This document shows positions 51,628 through 63,309 of a stretch of 64,000 nucleotides of DNA, one piece after another. Both the position numbers and the translations under genes were made by a program. Under the pieces are notes generated by a model, which saw only the letters and a program-made list of their open reading frames with translations, searched no databases and had not been told where the DNA came from. The stretch is from Isoetes taiwanensis (lineage: Eukaryota > Streptophyta > Lycopodiopsida > Isoetales > Isoetaceae), in the NCBI GenBank assembly GCA_021234155.1, contig JAJEKV010000078.1, forward strand, positions 4,377,225 to 4,441,224. The letters run 5' to 3'. Each line of letters starts with the position of its first letter. The stretch's first letter is position 1.

Positions 51628-52689
51628 TCCAAAAATCTTGTCAAATCAATTGGAAGCTCTATTAAACTCAAATTTGGGAGCCCTGCGAAATACAAATCGG
51701 GGAGTTTTGCCTGCTCTTGAGTGCTTCACTCTGGCGAGAAGCCTATAGCCTTGGCTCCTGCTTTTTGTAAAGCTTCAACCATAGGGGTGTTGTGCACCAT
51801 TGGTTTTTCTGCACCACTGGTTCGTGCAAAAGAATTAAACGCCAAAAAATTCAGTAACCTTTGATGTGGGAGATGAATTAAACACCAAAACATACTTTAA
51901 CCTTTGATGTGGAAGATTCTCTAAAAACTCCCATGATTTAAATGTCCAGAATTAACAAAGAAAATCAACAATAAAAAAGCGCTGCAACTTGAAATAATAT
52001 AGTTTCAAACAATATAATTTCAAGTGATTTTAGCTCTAGTTAGTTTTGATAGGAAGATATCATCCTCAATAAAATTTATATGAAGAGAATTGAACCAAAC
52101 TTGTGATTTGCATTTCATAGAGTTTAAAAACTAATACAAAAATCAGAAATGCAGCTCATATTCTACGAGAAGAACAGAATTGACTTCATTGAACAAAAAT
52201 TAGGGGTGCTAAAGAGAGAAAAATATTTACTTCCAAACACAGCTAGCACTACCATGCAATTCATAATTGTATCTTGAAGAAATAATACAAAGAAGTCAAA
52301 TCATAATGTCCCCTTTCTACCTACTAAATCTACATACAAAGAAATAACGAAATGCATAGAACTAGGAAATTTTTAATTGCCTACAAGTACACAACCAGAT
52401 CTTGATACAACAAAACAAAGGCTATAGTTCTTTATATCAAATTGCGCAGTTCTTAATATCAACATTTAGTAAGGCGACCATTGCAACTTGAGAGTAAAAC
52501 TAATGTCACTGCACAGATACTCTCTATAACTATAACAGCTCTAATCTGTTCCTGCCTACCTATTTCATCCGAACTAAACAAATATGTAGCTAGATTTTTA
52601 GCGCAGTAGAAAATGCAAGCTTCATCTGCCATAGCCACTATAAAAGCAGCTTTAAAACTGCAAAGCTAACAAGAACCACATCAGAACTT
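51628..52689. other. No separate gene; probable 3' untranslated intron of the cupin gene
   Basis: A strong minus-strand donor (CTG followed by GTAAGTTCTG) at 52690 suggests that the cupin transcript has an intron in its 3' untranslated region here. No acceptor could be fixed and no other coding sequence is seen. Confidence 0.4.
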
Positions 52690-52751
52690 ACCAGTTGGCA
52701 AAACTTCTTGTAGAGCCCCAAACAGGGGTTTTGATTACTCTATGGATGTCT

Positions 52752-53387
52752 TCACTTCTCGCCCAAGATTTCAGCAATGGTCTTTCTGCCTGGTGGAATG
52801 GGAGGCATTTTACCCTCCATACTGGTACCATAGTGATGTTCAATACTATCACACAAGAAGTAATATTTCTCCACTGATTCCATGCAATCCCATGTGCAGC
52901 TCATACCCTTTGGAAACATGGCAATATCTCCAGCTCTAAACTCCAAATATTCCCCATCAGCATTGTCTGGATACACTCTAACCCTTCCTTCAGTGAGATA
53001 GCACATCTCAGCCATGTCATATTTCCATGGAAATTTGCTGGCCTTGCAGCTCCATCTTTTCCAAGCAGGAACATCTAAATCAGCCATGCGATAAGCAGAA
53101 GGATTTACCTCAATACGAATGCCATATTTTTCAATCAGATGAGGAGCTGGGGGAGGTTTAGGAGGGTCCTGCATCCTCCGGCGAGCACTGGCAGACATGT
53201 CACGAGTTATTTTGAAAGCAGGAAAACCTGCTGCAGCGCCGCCGACGCCCGTTCCGGCGAGGCCATGGCCAAGCTCCACGCCTCTGCTAGCAAAACGGAG
53301 AGCCGGAATCATATTTCCCCTTGTTAGGAGAGATCCGGCGGGGCACGAAGCCAGCATTGCAGCGCCTGCTAGGGTTCTTGCCGCCAT
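52752..53387 (-). CDS. Cupin-fold (DUF861/cupin_3) organelle-targeted protein
   Basis: A single coding exon of 211 codons. The N-terminal 60 or so residues are rich in Ala, Arg and Ser with few acids, as in plastid or mitochondrial transit peptides. The cupin domain covers about residues 85-195: KFPWKYDMAEMCYLTEGRVR (first cupin strand block), VYPDNADGEYLEFRAGD, and MFPKGMSCTWDCMESVEKYY. This matches the small plant RmlC-like cupin proteins related to the C-terminal fold of ureidoglycine aminohydrolase; their substrate is not firmly known. The start is the first ATG of a frame intact to the stop, followed by a 3' donor site at 52690. A telo-box lies 95 bp upstream. It appears functional. Confidence 0.9.
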   Translation of the reverse strand: MAARTLAGAAMLASCPAGSLLTRGNMIPALRFASRGVELGHGLAGTGVGGAAAGFPAFKITRDMSASARRRMQDPPKPPPAPHLIEKYGIRIEVNPSAYRMADLDVPAWKRWSCKASKFPWKYDMAEMCYLTEGRVRVYPDNADGEYLEFRAGDIAMFPKGMSCTWDCMESVEKYYFLCDSIEHHYGTSMEGKMPPIPPGRKTIAEILGEK

Positions 53388-53481
53388 AGCTGTGCGGTGG
53401 AACAGAAAGCTAGAAATGCATAGCCATAGCCGCTCCCGAAATTTCTAGAGCAGGGATTTTTTTGGAGAATATTCTCCTTAA

Positions 53482-53498
53482 AAACCCTAAACCCTAAA
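53482..53498 (-). promoter_or_regulatory. Telo-box-like motif upstream of the cupin gene
   Basis: AAACCCTAAACCCTAAA, two and a half plant telomere units, lies 95 bp before the start codon. Telo-boxes occur in promoters of plant housekeeping genes and recruit Myb-type telomere-binding factors; a role here is inference. Confidence 0.5.
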
Positions 53499-53499
53499 A

Positions 53500-54105
53500 T
53501 ATCCTTTGGGGTTTAAGAATTAGCCACCATTTGAGATATTGTTCAAGTAGGCCCATAACAAGATAAGGTCTACCCCATCAACACTATCACTTATGGCTCA
53601 ACCATTTTGGTAAAATCATCGACATTGCATGATGCGTAAATGCCCAATACAATATAAGATACAAATACACTAATCAAATGAAATGACCTATACAGAAAAC
53701 ACAAATCAAACAAGTCAGATGTAAGGTTCAATTCCTCGTACTCGCTATGCATCTGGGCATATGATCTAGTGGTAACACAATGCTAGTGCATGCAATGGAC
53801 ACATCTTACTGCATACGTCCATATGGACCATGGATTTACCTCATAAGTCAAAAAATGACTCTCGTCCAAGCATTGCTAATAGGCACCTACTAAGGCATCA
53901 TGTAGCAAACACGTAGGAAAAGCCAACATGTAGAAACTCCAACATGTGGCAACATAAAAAGAAAACCCTACCTCCAACCGTAGAGTGAGGCATATTATTT
54001 ATCCTACTTATCCTTAGATATAGGGGTGGCAGGCCCCTGCTCAAAGCAGGAGCCATGCCACACCCTATGTGAATTCAATGCCAGCTAGAAAATAACTTAA
54101 AATCA
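53500..54105. other. No gene recognised
   Basis: A weak tRNA-like B box (GGTTCAATTCC, about 53728) has no matching A box at proper distance. Nothing else was seen. Confidence 0.4.
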
Positions 54106-54111
54106 AAGTAG

Positions 54112-54340
54112 TTGGTTACCTTAAATTCAGTAGTTGTCAATAACTTGCAAAAGCTTTCAGGAATAAAACTTAATTCAAAAAATGAGTCCAATTCTGAGTC
54201 AGGAAATTCCTTGTTCCAAGGATCAACCATATTTTCATATATCAAGCCGAGCGGCAATGTTTTGGACAATAGTCCAGGCATGTGTGTCCAGCCAAATGGC
54301 AAACTATGACAAACATCCTTTTCAATTTTTGCAGCAACCC
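54112..54340 (-). CDS. Possible exon of an unidentified gene
   Basis: A minus-strand frame of about 75 codons reads KIEKDVCHSLPFGWTHMPGL and ends EFKVTNYF; GAATTTAAG followed by GTAACC (about 54118) is a good donor. A weak acceptor lies near 54340. The composition is protein-like (Trp, Phe and Pro rich, no low complexity). No family was recognised. It shares the strand of the cupin gene but no joining exons were found, so it may be a captured fragment. Confidence 0.3.
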
Positions 54341-54344
54341 CTTA

Positions 54345-54908
54345 GTGTCATTGCATAGCGGAAGCTATCTGTTCTTGGTTTCTAAATTCAGCCTGCATTA
54401 ACATATCCAATCATGAGATGTTAATATATTGGATCCTGCTTATTGAGTAGCCATAATGCATCATACATCAAATTTTAGCAAATGCAAAAAAACCCCTACC
54501 AAGAAAGTTTGGCAGCACTGATAAGACCAATGCACAGAAATATCATGAAAAAATCAGCTTGGACTAGTAAAAACTAGCGCAAACACGCATTGGTCAATCC
54601 CGTTGCTGTCTTATCTGGCCATACGAGAACTGTTAAAAGTCCAGGATGGTACCATTCTTTCCTGGTATCCAGTTACAAAAATCTTTACTACTATTACAAT
54701 AAGTCTTAATCAGAAGCCTGGATATTTAATTATCCTTGAAATAGATGATCAATGGAGTTTATGCCAAATAAACCCATTGGGAGCATTAAAGAACCATTAA
54801 ACTTTTACCTTAGACGAAATATTTTCATGGCTTTTATAGGTCTAGCAATTCTGTACTGTAAAATGAGTCAAAATAAAGAGTGACTTTAAGATTTCTGATC
54901 ATAAACAG
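54345..54908. other. No gene recognised
   Basis: AT-rich DNA between the possible exon and the truncated LINE; no repeats or frames of note. Confidence 0.45.
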
Positions 54909-54939
54909 ATCCAACATTGACCATTATAATGACAAAACA

Positions 54940-56500
54940 ACAATGTATCAAAGCATCAGGTACTCAAATCACTAGCAATATTGGAGTTCGTCAGGGTTGC
55001 CCTTTATCTCCTACACTTTTTGGCTTGTACATTGATCAATTGGAAGAATGGCTTGATAATCATGGCGGAGGTCCACATTTGGCACACTATATCATTAGGC
55101 AACTTATGTATGCTGATGATGTTTCACTTCTGGCACATACCGCTGCTAGTATGCGGCAACATTTACATGCTCTTGCACGGTTTACGGAGAAGAACAGTCT
55201 GCGTGTTAATCTGCAAAGACCAAGCTTTTGGTAGTTCAATCTTCTCGTCACAATGTTCCCCTATGCACTATGATAGCCCGAAGTTGAAGTTGTAGATAGC
55301 TACAAGTATCTTGGTGTAGAATTGCGTAAGAACACACTCACGGGAGCGATTATTATTACCAAGCGGGTGGGCTGGCTTTGGATGGAGAGCACTCTATGCA
55401 ATGCAAAACAATTGTTTTCGTGCGAGAAATTCATGATTAGCCCACGGAAAGCCCACTTGTTTCGGGCTTTGGTAGAGCTTTTTTCTTGTATGGTTACGAA
55501 GTGTGGGGGCACGCCATTAGTGCTAGTGCTTGGGAGAGCTTGGGGCGGGTGCAAAAGTCATTTCTCACTTACGACCTTGGAGTTAAAACAATGGTGCCCT
55601 ATGCTATTCTTTTACAAGAGAGCGGGTTTTTGGCCTCTTCAACATTACGCCATGAAGCGCCATCTCCACTATATCTGCAAGGTGCACCACATGGGCGATG
55701 TTAGGTATCTGTTCTTGCACTTGCCATGGCTGAATCTCCTCGGCGTTTGAAGCGATGTTGGAAAGAGCATTGCACTACATGGTTTGCTTTCGTTGGGAAC
55801 ATTGCAACGAAAGCAACGCCTAATGCTTGCGATTCGATCACGAGCTTTTGCAACAATATCTTAATGGTCGTTTTTCTCAAAAGATATGGGGCCTTGATTA
55901 CTTTGGCCCAAGTGAAAACTGGTCATTATCATGCACACATAAATCCCACTTTGGCACGGGGCCCCAAGCTTATTTGCTTGCTTCATTGTCCGGGAACAAG
56001 CTTGTAGCTATTGCATCAATTACATACGGGGTCCCACACGGTCTACGGTTTGAGGCGGTAGATGGGGCGCCGCAATTGCGGCGAGCGAGACTATGTGCAC
56101 TGTTGCCGATTCTGAGGTTATTGAAGATGAAAGCCATACTCTTACGAGTTGCCTGCTTTTGAGATAGTCAGGAATCATTTTTCGACCTTAGCATTCCATT
56201 CCACGCTTCCACAACTTCTCGGTAGCACCATCCGTGCATGACTTGGCATTATACATACTTGAGGTTCTAGATAAGCGTGCGCAATTCGCGAGCCCTCGGT
56301 AGTCATTATCTAAGCTTGTCTAGTATCATCATTCTTTGCAAAGGTTTTTCCCTTGAAAACCTTCGAGGCGAGGGTTTTTAATCCTAGTAGTAATGATTGT
56401 ACTAGCCCATTGTATGGGTCCCATGACCTATTGGTCTTCGTGGACGTTAAAAAAAACTATTCTATTCTATTCTATTCTATTCTATTCTATTCTATTCTTA
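54940..56500 (+). mobile_element. LINE with (CTATT)n tail, 5'-truncated
   Basis: Same family as 20.0-22.3 kb but on the plus strand. The reverse-transcriptase palm is open at 54917-55234 (GVRQGCPLSPTLFGLYIDQL, MYADDVSLLAH). The thumb and connector are spread over several frames (55322-55750), and the C-terminal region (55827-56162) retains YHAHINPTL and a damaged knuckle. It ends with TGGACGTTAAAAAAAACTAT followed by about eight pentamer units (56456-56500). Frameshifts make it inactive. Confidence 0.87.
56456..56500. repeat. (ATTCT)n LINE tail
   Basis: About eight perfect ATTCT units follow an A-run at the end of the LINE 3' sequence. Confidence 0.97.
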
Positions 56501-56514
56501 AGGTTATTCAAAGG

Positions 56515-57370
56515 AATCCCATCGATCAGAGACATCGGATCGCCATTCTAGAATGGGAAGAGCATGCATGTCTTGCATGCATGCATGGCGCATGCCTTCT
56601 ACGGTTGGGAGATCGCTATTTTAGGCACGGTTCTGCGACAACGTCTCTCATGGCGCTTCCTCTTCTCTCTTAGCGGTACCTTATTCTCTTTTCTTTGAAC
56701 CCACCCTCCCCCCTTCTTTGTTTAATGTATTTATGCTTTGCACGCAGCGTGACCCGACCCCTCTATTTGAAGAGGTTTTGTTTTTTGTCGCGTGGCGCGC
56801 GTGATCAACCCTCCACTCTGGGAGGTTTGTTTTGTCACGTTTTTGTGTTGGTGATGTCGCGAGTACGGGTTGGCGGCGATGGCGTTTTCGACTTCTCCAT
56901 TCATTGGGTCTCGCCTTACGTTTGTCAAGCCCCTTGCCAAAGGCTTATCACTAGGGTTTTTCCTCGGCTTAGAAAGGGCGAGGTTTTTAATCCGTTGATA
57001 AGCTTTCGGCAGGTACACAAGCCAAACATCTATTAGCATTGTATTTTTTGGGGTCCAAATTATATAATTGGATATTCCCTTTATTTTTCATGGGTAGTTT
57101 GCATGTGTGCGGCTACCTACTATCCACCATTGTAGAAAATCTGCGGAGATGAATGAGAAGCCCCTCCCCTGCCTGGAATCAAAGAAAAGAGACTAAGGTA
57201 CTGTTGAGAGAGAAGAGGAAGCGCCGATGAGACGTTGATGCAGAACCGCGCCTAAAATAGCGAACTCCCAACCAGAGAAGGCATGCCTGCGCCGCATGCA
57301 TGCATGCAAGACATGCATGCTCGCCCCATTCTAGAATGGCGATCCGATGTCTCGGATTGATGGGACTCTA
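56515..57370. mobile_element. Fold-back element with about 190-bp inverted repeats
   Basis: 56515-56705 is repeated in inverted form at about 57175-57370. Shared phrases are GAGACATCGGATCGCCATTC, GCATGCATGTCTTGCATGCA, CTATTTTAGGC and GCGCTTCCTCTTCTCTCT. The middle (56710-57170) has no recognised coding region. No transposase is present, so it would be mobilised in trans. Its boundary touches the LINE tail on the left. Confidence 0.75.
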
Positions 57371-57371
57371 G

Positions 57372-57431
57372 AATGGGGCTCGCATGAAACCAACAAAAAC
57401 AGTAGTTTGTTGGATTCATGCGAGCCCCATT
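57372..57431. repeat. Near-perfect 26-bp hairpin
   Basis: Arms starting AATGGGGCTCGCATGAA pair over 26 positions with a single mismatch around an 8-base loop (AACAGTAG). It adjoins the fold-back element. It could be a small element or a precursor-like hairpin; expression is unknown. Confidence 0.9.
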
Positions 57432-57432
57432 A

Positions 57433-59340
57433 AGCTGCAATTAGGGATAGCAAGACACAATGGCTGCCATGTCATGAGCAAATAAAAGTATTTGAAGTTC
57501 AATTCATAGACCAATGGAAATCAATTAAAAACAAGCCTCCATCCAAAGTATATTTGATTCAATTGCTTTTAAACAGTTAATCCCTTTTCATATCTATGTA
57601 GCATGCACCATGTATATCAAATTAAATTTTGCTCCGAGGAAGATCACTGTTTTTCCATTAGTTTCAGAGAACATTTTAGATACAAAATGTCAAATATCAG
57701 CTTGTTTACCATCAAATGACCACAGAGTAAAATCCAGTCTTTGTTCTTATAATGTATTGTAAGAGAAGGCATTTTATTCATAATGACTTTAGCTTACAAG
57801 AGCCATGAAGGCCTTAGCACTTCCATGCAATCCTAAAATCAGCGTATGAGTTCATAAAAGCAACATATTCATGTTGTATATTAAGATCATAAAGCTAGCA
57901 CAATAATAAGTCCTTTGGTTGTTCAAAGGCCAAGCTACAGGCACGCAACCAGCTAGAACAAGATATTAGGTCCTATACTTGATAGATCAACAAACAGTAA
58001 TGGGTTATGTAAGAACCCATAACCACTTTTGCAGAAAGTCTCAGCCAAGATGAACATGATACATCATGTAAAATGATAAACAGTAGTAATCGAGTACCTT
58101 AGCAGCAATTTAAAGTGCAAACATAATGCTTGTAAATAAGTAACATGTTCCAAAAGTGGTAGACAGGTCCATGTACTTGTATACACTTAAATTTCTTCAG
58201 TTAATCTTTGATAAGGTAATCTTCTAATACCAAGTTCGCAGCTCATCTAAAACTTATTGGACAAAAGGGATACATTAAGAAGAGAAGCTCGTACCTATAG
58301 CCGACCAATACATAATTAGCCATAGGCTGGGTAAATATGCAAGGGCCAAAAGGTACCGTAGGCTTCTCGATTATCAACCATTGGCAAGGTAAAATAGAAA
58401 ACAAATTTAAATAACTAAGAGAGATCAATCACATCCGTATTTCAGTAATCATGTGAGCAAGAGCAAAATATCCTTTAATCAAGACTGTTCAGAGAAAAAA
58501 CACATAGTTAAAGGTATATAAACCCAAGATATACCATGTTCTAACTTTTAGGCAAAAAACAACATAGGGTCTGCAGATATAAGTAAACTTGTGCTATCAT
58601 AAGCATCCTTGCTTAATTAACAACAATTAAATAGCACTGACCAAGCAAAATTCTTCATATAATTAGCTAACAAAAGGAAAGTTGCTTTACCCCTTCAGAT
58701 TTGAGAGCAGAGTAATACTACAAAAGATAAGCTTAACAATGGCCTAATGTACTGGCAGATACTTAGCACTACGCACCATTTTTTAATCTCATAAATCATA
58801 GCAATACTTGGTTTTCCATAGTGTCAGACAATAGATCCTCTTTATTTTCGAATTTCAGGAACAAAATGGGAAACATCGCCATATCTATACCATTTGGAAC
58901 ACTAATACATCATATAGCAGTGCCTCATGTGACTCTTGTTCTAGCCTCACATGAGTCTTGTTTCACATATTATAGATTATGGAAGGAAAAATATGCCCAC
59001 AAAGTCTACTGCTTCAAAGCCTTAACGGGACAATAGGTCAAGGAAAAATCCCTGATAAGATATTGTCAGGTAAAAGGATTTAGACAAAGCCTAGAAAAAC
59101 GAAGCCAGGGTCTGCCGGATTTCATCCGCCTCATATCATAAATGACGAGAGGTAAAGATATTTACTGATATTTACTCTAATAAGGAATAAATTGCTAAAT
59201 TAGCAATATAGACATAGAGAAAATTACAGTGATGGTAATTCCAAGGGTCTAGCAATGCTTTGACCCTATTAAAATAGTCTTCATGTGGACCATAGTCAAT
59301 GGTAGACAACATAATGGATTATGTAGCATATTAATAATAA
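57433..59340. other. No gene recognised
   Basis: AT-rich DNA without domain-like frames or clear repeats. Confidence 0.4.
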
Positions 59341-59344
59341 TATA

Positions 59345-59440
59345 TTAATATAGCACATCGGACATACGATCTGGGCCGTAGGATCGACGAATCCGACGAT
59401 TATGGTAGTCCAGGATGCACCTCGTTTAGCATTATCTGTA
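59345..59440 (+). repeat. Partial copy of the 60.5/63.7-kb repeat
   Basis: The phrase GTAGGATCGACGAATCCGAC and TGCACCTCGTTTAGCAT matches 60840-60920 and, inverted, 63330-63400. Only about 95 bp is shared. Confidence 0.75.
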
Positions 59441-59579
59441 TGAACTAGGGATTTGTAAATTCTGGCTCTCATACAAACAAAGCTAATCTGCAAATTTACC
59501 GTGAAGATGAATTTTGTATGTCTCTTATGCAAAAATACCTATATGGCCGCAGAAGAAAGTAAGCAATGTGCCTTGCATG

Positions 59580-59750
59580 GTGTTAAGTACTAAAGGGACT
59601 CAACATGCATGCATTGTGTCATGAACCTACGCGAAAACAATCCGTATGGTCGTCACACATTGCATGGTATGCATGCACCGTATGCATGCATTGCAAAGTG
59701 CATGCACATGCAATGCATTCACACGTGCATGCCAAAACCATAGGTGGAGA
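59580..59750. repeat. CATGCA-rich cluster
   Basis: About ten copies of GCATGC or CATGCA occur in 170 bp. CATGCA is the core of RY elements in plant seed promoters, but no neighbouring gene supports a regulatory role. Confidence 0.6.
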
Positions 59751-60599
59751 GTGCAAACAGGCGCTCTATAAATTTTTTTTTTGATTGAAGTCGGTATATT
59801 TATATTAAAAGAAGTATAAAGGTACAGAAAAAAACAGGCGCTCTATAAATACTGTTGTCGTACCTTCACACAAATACAACAACAAAATCATATGCAGACC
59901 ATAGCAAAATAGTCATATAATTATACATTTTGCGCAACGAACCATTTTTTATGATATTGATATGCATGCAATGGACTAACCAGACCAACTAGAAAAGATG
60001 TCTTCAAGTCAAGCTACTCTGCAAGACTGGATAAGAACAGGCTCTTTCTACCCACCAACGACTGGTGACAGGCTCTTTTAGTGATATGATCAAGCAAGAA
60101 GCAATAGAAATACTACAGAGTAAGGCTAGGCTCGACATCAAACATAAAAAGAAGAAGATCTAGTTGTGCAGTTAGCTTAGACCCTATGCACCTTTCTGTA
60201 CATAACTCTCAGACCGTAAAGAATTTATGGATAAACAAACCCAATCTGGAAACTAGATTTCGAGTGCTTTCCAATAAAGTGAGGTTCACGGATTCTAAGT
60301 TGTGGTCGTGGAGATCTTGGTTATCAAATTCGTCCTTCTATTTATAGGTAACACCACCTTTTTTTTTTTCCTTTTGCTTCTAAATAAAGGTCAAAGTCTA
60401 TTTTTAACTTTCTTTTTTATAATATCAAGGTTTAGACATACTAGATGGCTTTCTTACTTGATCATATCAATATGTAGCAAAATAACAGGGGGTTCCAGAG
60501 GGATTTGATATGGATGTAAAAAATAATATTCCTGAAACCATAAACCATATATCCCTAAAACAATTGAATGGCTTGTTATAAAAAAAAACATAGGTTTGA

Positions 60600-60925
60600 G
60601 ATAAAAAATAATCAGATTAGCTCACTGGATATATTGGTTAAAGTAGTCTTATTAGGATGTTGAGTTATTTTTGTAGAGGTTCGAGCCCCCGTATTTCATA
60701 TTCTAAAATCTTAGGCAAAGCCGTATAGAGGTTCGATATTCCCTCAAAACCTTAGGCGAAAGCGTATTTCATATTTCAAAATCATAGGCACCTCCAATCA
60801 TAAATGACTATAAGCGAAACGAGAGGTGCTCACAGGCCCCAACATACGATGTGGGTCGTAGGATCAACGAATCCGACGACTGCGGTAGTCCAGGGTGCAC
60901 CTCGTTTAGAATATGTAGCAAAATC
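60600..60925 (+). mobile_element. tRNA-derived SINE-like sequence
   Basis: TTAGCTCACTGG (60617-60628) fits the RNA polymerase III A box and GGTTCGAGCCC (60678-60688) fits the B box perfectly. Their spacing (about 61 bp) is slightly long but possible. The other arm has the same boxes with changes (GGTTTGAGCCT). No clear A-rich tail was found, so the 3' boundary is uncertain. Confidence 0.4.
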
Positions 60926-63309
60926 TATACAAGGCCACTCCCCCGAGCACCATATCAATTCCTTCCCCTCTCAAGACTTATCGTCCTCGATGTTGCCCCT
61001 AAAGGGCAACATACTAGTTGTTGGTCCATATGTTGGAGTTAGGAAGGCTAAGTCAAAGAAGAACTTGGTAGTCAACATTGGTGTGAAGGTCAAAGGATAT
61101 TTATCTTCAAGGTCAACTCCCATAAGGAATACTTCATTTGAGGTCAAAGGATGCTTGTAAGATTTTGGGTAAGAAGATTGGAAGGTACTTTTTGAAGATT
61201 GGAAGTTAGAGTTTGGAAGACCCCATGGTAATCTAGAATCTTTTGCCCCCAAACTATTCCCATCTCCATTCCCCTATGCCTTCTCTCATTTTTTGCCTTG
61301 ATTCCTCAACTCTTCCCTCATCTTATCATAAACTCGTTTCTATTTCATATTCCTATCCCATTTTTTGGCCTTTGCCTTTGAAAAATAAACCCTACTATGG
61401 AATATCAAAACCCTAGGTGAATAACTTAGGTATCATTCTAGATACCATAAGGATGCCCTATGCCACATGGCAAGGCCAGATATGCTCCCAACTCTTTGGA
61501 AGGCATCCTCAAAGATCCCTAGAAGATTCCCAAAACCCAAAGGTTGATTTTCCCATTTAAACCATTGAAATTTTATTTTTTAAAAGGCCAGAATCTCGAA
61601 ATATACTCGAAAGATGCTCGCGAGATTCCCTCCATGAACCCTAAACTTAGAAAAAACCATTGAATCGGCCGGAGGCCCTCAATTTTACGCCTTTAAATTC
61701 CTCCCAAATCTTCTCTTCCCGCCCTCTTAGCTATCCAACAAACCCATAATCAAAGCCTAAGATTACGGATTCATAAAAATTTGAAAATATAATTGGGGTG
61801 ATCGACACACAACTTTTCGAAGGCCCGGGCGCATCAAACCTCAACATTGATACATCTTTGAGCATGATCTGAAGACGTTTATGAAGTATCATTGACTGTT
61901 CCACAGTTCGATTTGAGAAAGTTGGACTAATATTCTGTTATGATATTATTTTATGACCTCACGAGATATTTTGATGATTGATTTATGATCCACGAGACCT
62001 CTATTCATCTTGTATTACCTTCATATCAATGAAAATTGCACCGCCAAGTGCTTAAAAAGTTATTATCATGATCTTTTAGCATTTTTGCCACACAAATATT
62101 TTTACAGTAAGATATTCCATCATTTTTTCTTGCATATGACCACTTGCCTTTCTTTTCCCATCATATTTGCATTTGTGTGCACAAAAAGTTCGAAAAAAAA
62201 CCATTCCAAACTCAAGTTATCATTTTTTGCATTACATCGATACAATTTTATTTATTATTCACAAAATTGCCAAAAAAATAGTTTTAATGATCCAAAATAT
62301 GATTTGATTGCATGCTCCTCACCTTTGGGACCTATACTTCACCTCAGTTTTGGAATCTCTCAAAAATTCCCTCTGCAACTCAAGATACAAATTTCTGAGA
62401 TCTGTCTGTAGTCTTGACTGGTATTGACCAAAAATTGACCCAACTTTGAGATCGAATATCTTGCAGATTAGAGCTCAGACTTGGTCAAAATCTTCTCCCT
62501 TGCATGCCTATAACTTTTCTGTACAAGTCACAATCATTTGACCTTGGAAATCAATCCACCAATGAGTGCTACATCAATTTGAGTGAGGGTACCGTATTCT
62601 TGAATTGGGAAAGGTATGAATACTTGATATTTGAGCTTTTTCTTTGAGAAATTCTTGTATAGACGATCACCTTAAGTGATCTGGAGGTTCTAACCCCAAC
62701 TTGAACATAAACTCAAGTTGGCTTCTTGTGTTTGACTCTCTAGCCAGGTTGAGGGTCAACACTCGATCATTTGTCTTAAGGTTTCCATCCCTTCTCAAAG
62801 ACTAATCATACTCGATTGTCTATCTTGAGAAGTAATAACCTTTTGCCAAATCCAATCAACTGACTATCTGCTTTGCTGGAACAACCACCTTTTCTCTAAG
62901 CTAGTCACCTGACTATCTGCTTTGAAAGGATTTCCTAGGCTGGTAACCTTACCATTTGCCTATAAAACTCTTAAGGATTTGGCTTCTGTGCTGCAGTCAC
63001 AGTTACTCCTTACTTCTTACTCTAGAGCAACATTTGATTGAAAAAGAAACTCTTTCCTTAACTCAAATCAAAAACTATGCTCAGTAAAACTAACAGTCAC
63101 AAGCATGCACAAACTTGTTTAGTTTATTTATCTTCTAGATAACCAATCTGAAATCATCTTTATTCTCGTAGGCTTCTGCCTACTTGTCAAATTGGACATG
63201 GATCTTTCAGGTATAACATCAACGACATGATCATTTTCTCGTTAACAGCTTCAATTCTCCTTTATTATGGAGAGCCCTCGCTAGTTTAGGACATTTTTTT
63301 TTTGGTCCT
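60926..63309. other. Interior of the inverted-repeat structure, no gene
   Basis: Open frames at 60804-61160 (+) and 62010-62411 (+) show no domain. The sequence is ordinary AT-rich DNA. Confidence 0.4.

Noticed and set aside
53719-53800. tRNA-like B box GGTTCAATTCC
   Set aside because: No A box at correct spacing and no cloverleaf could be drawn.
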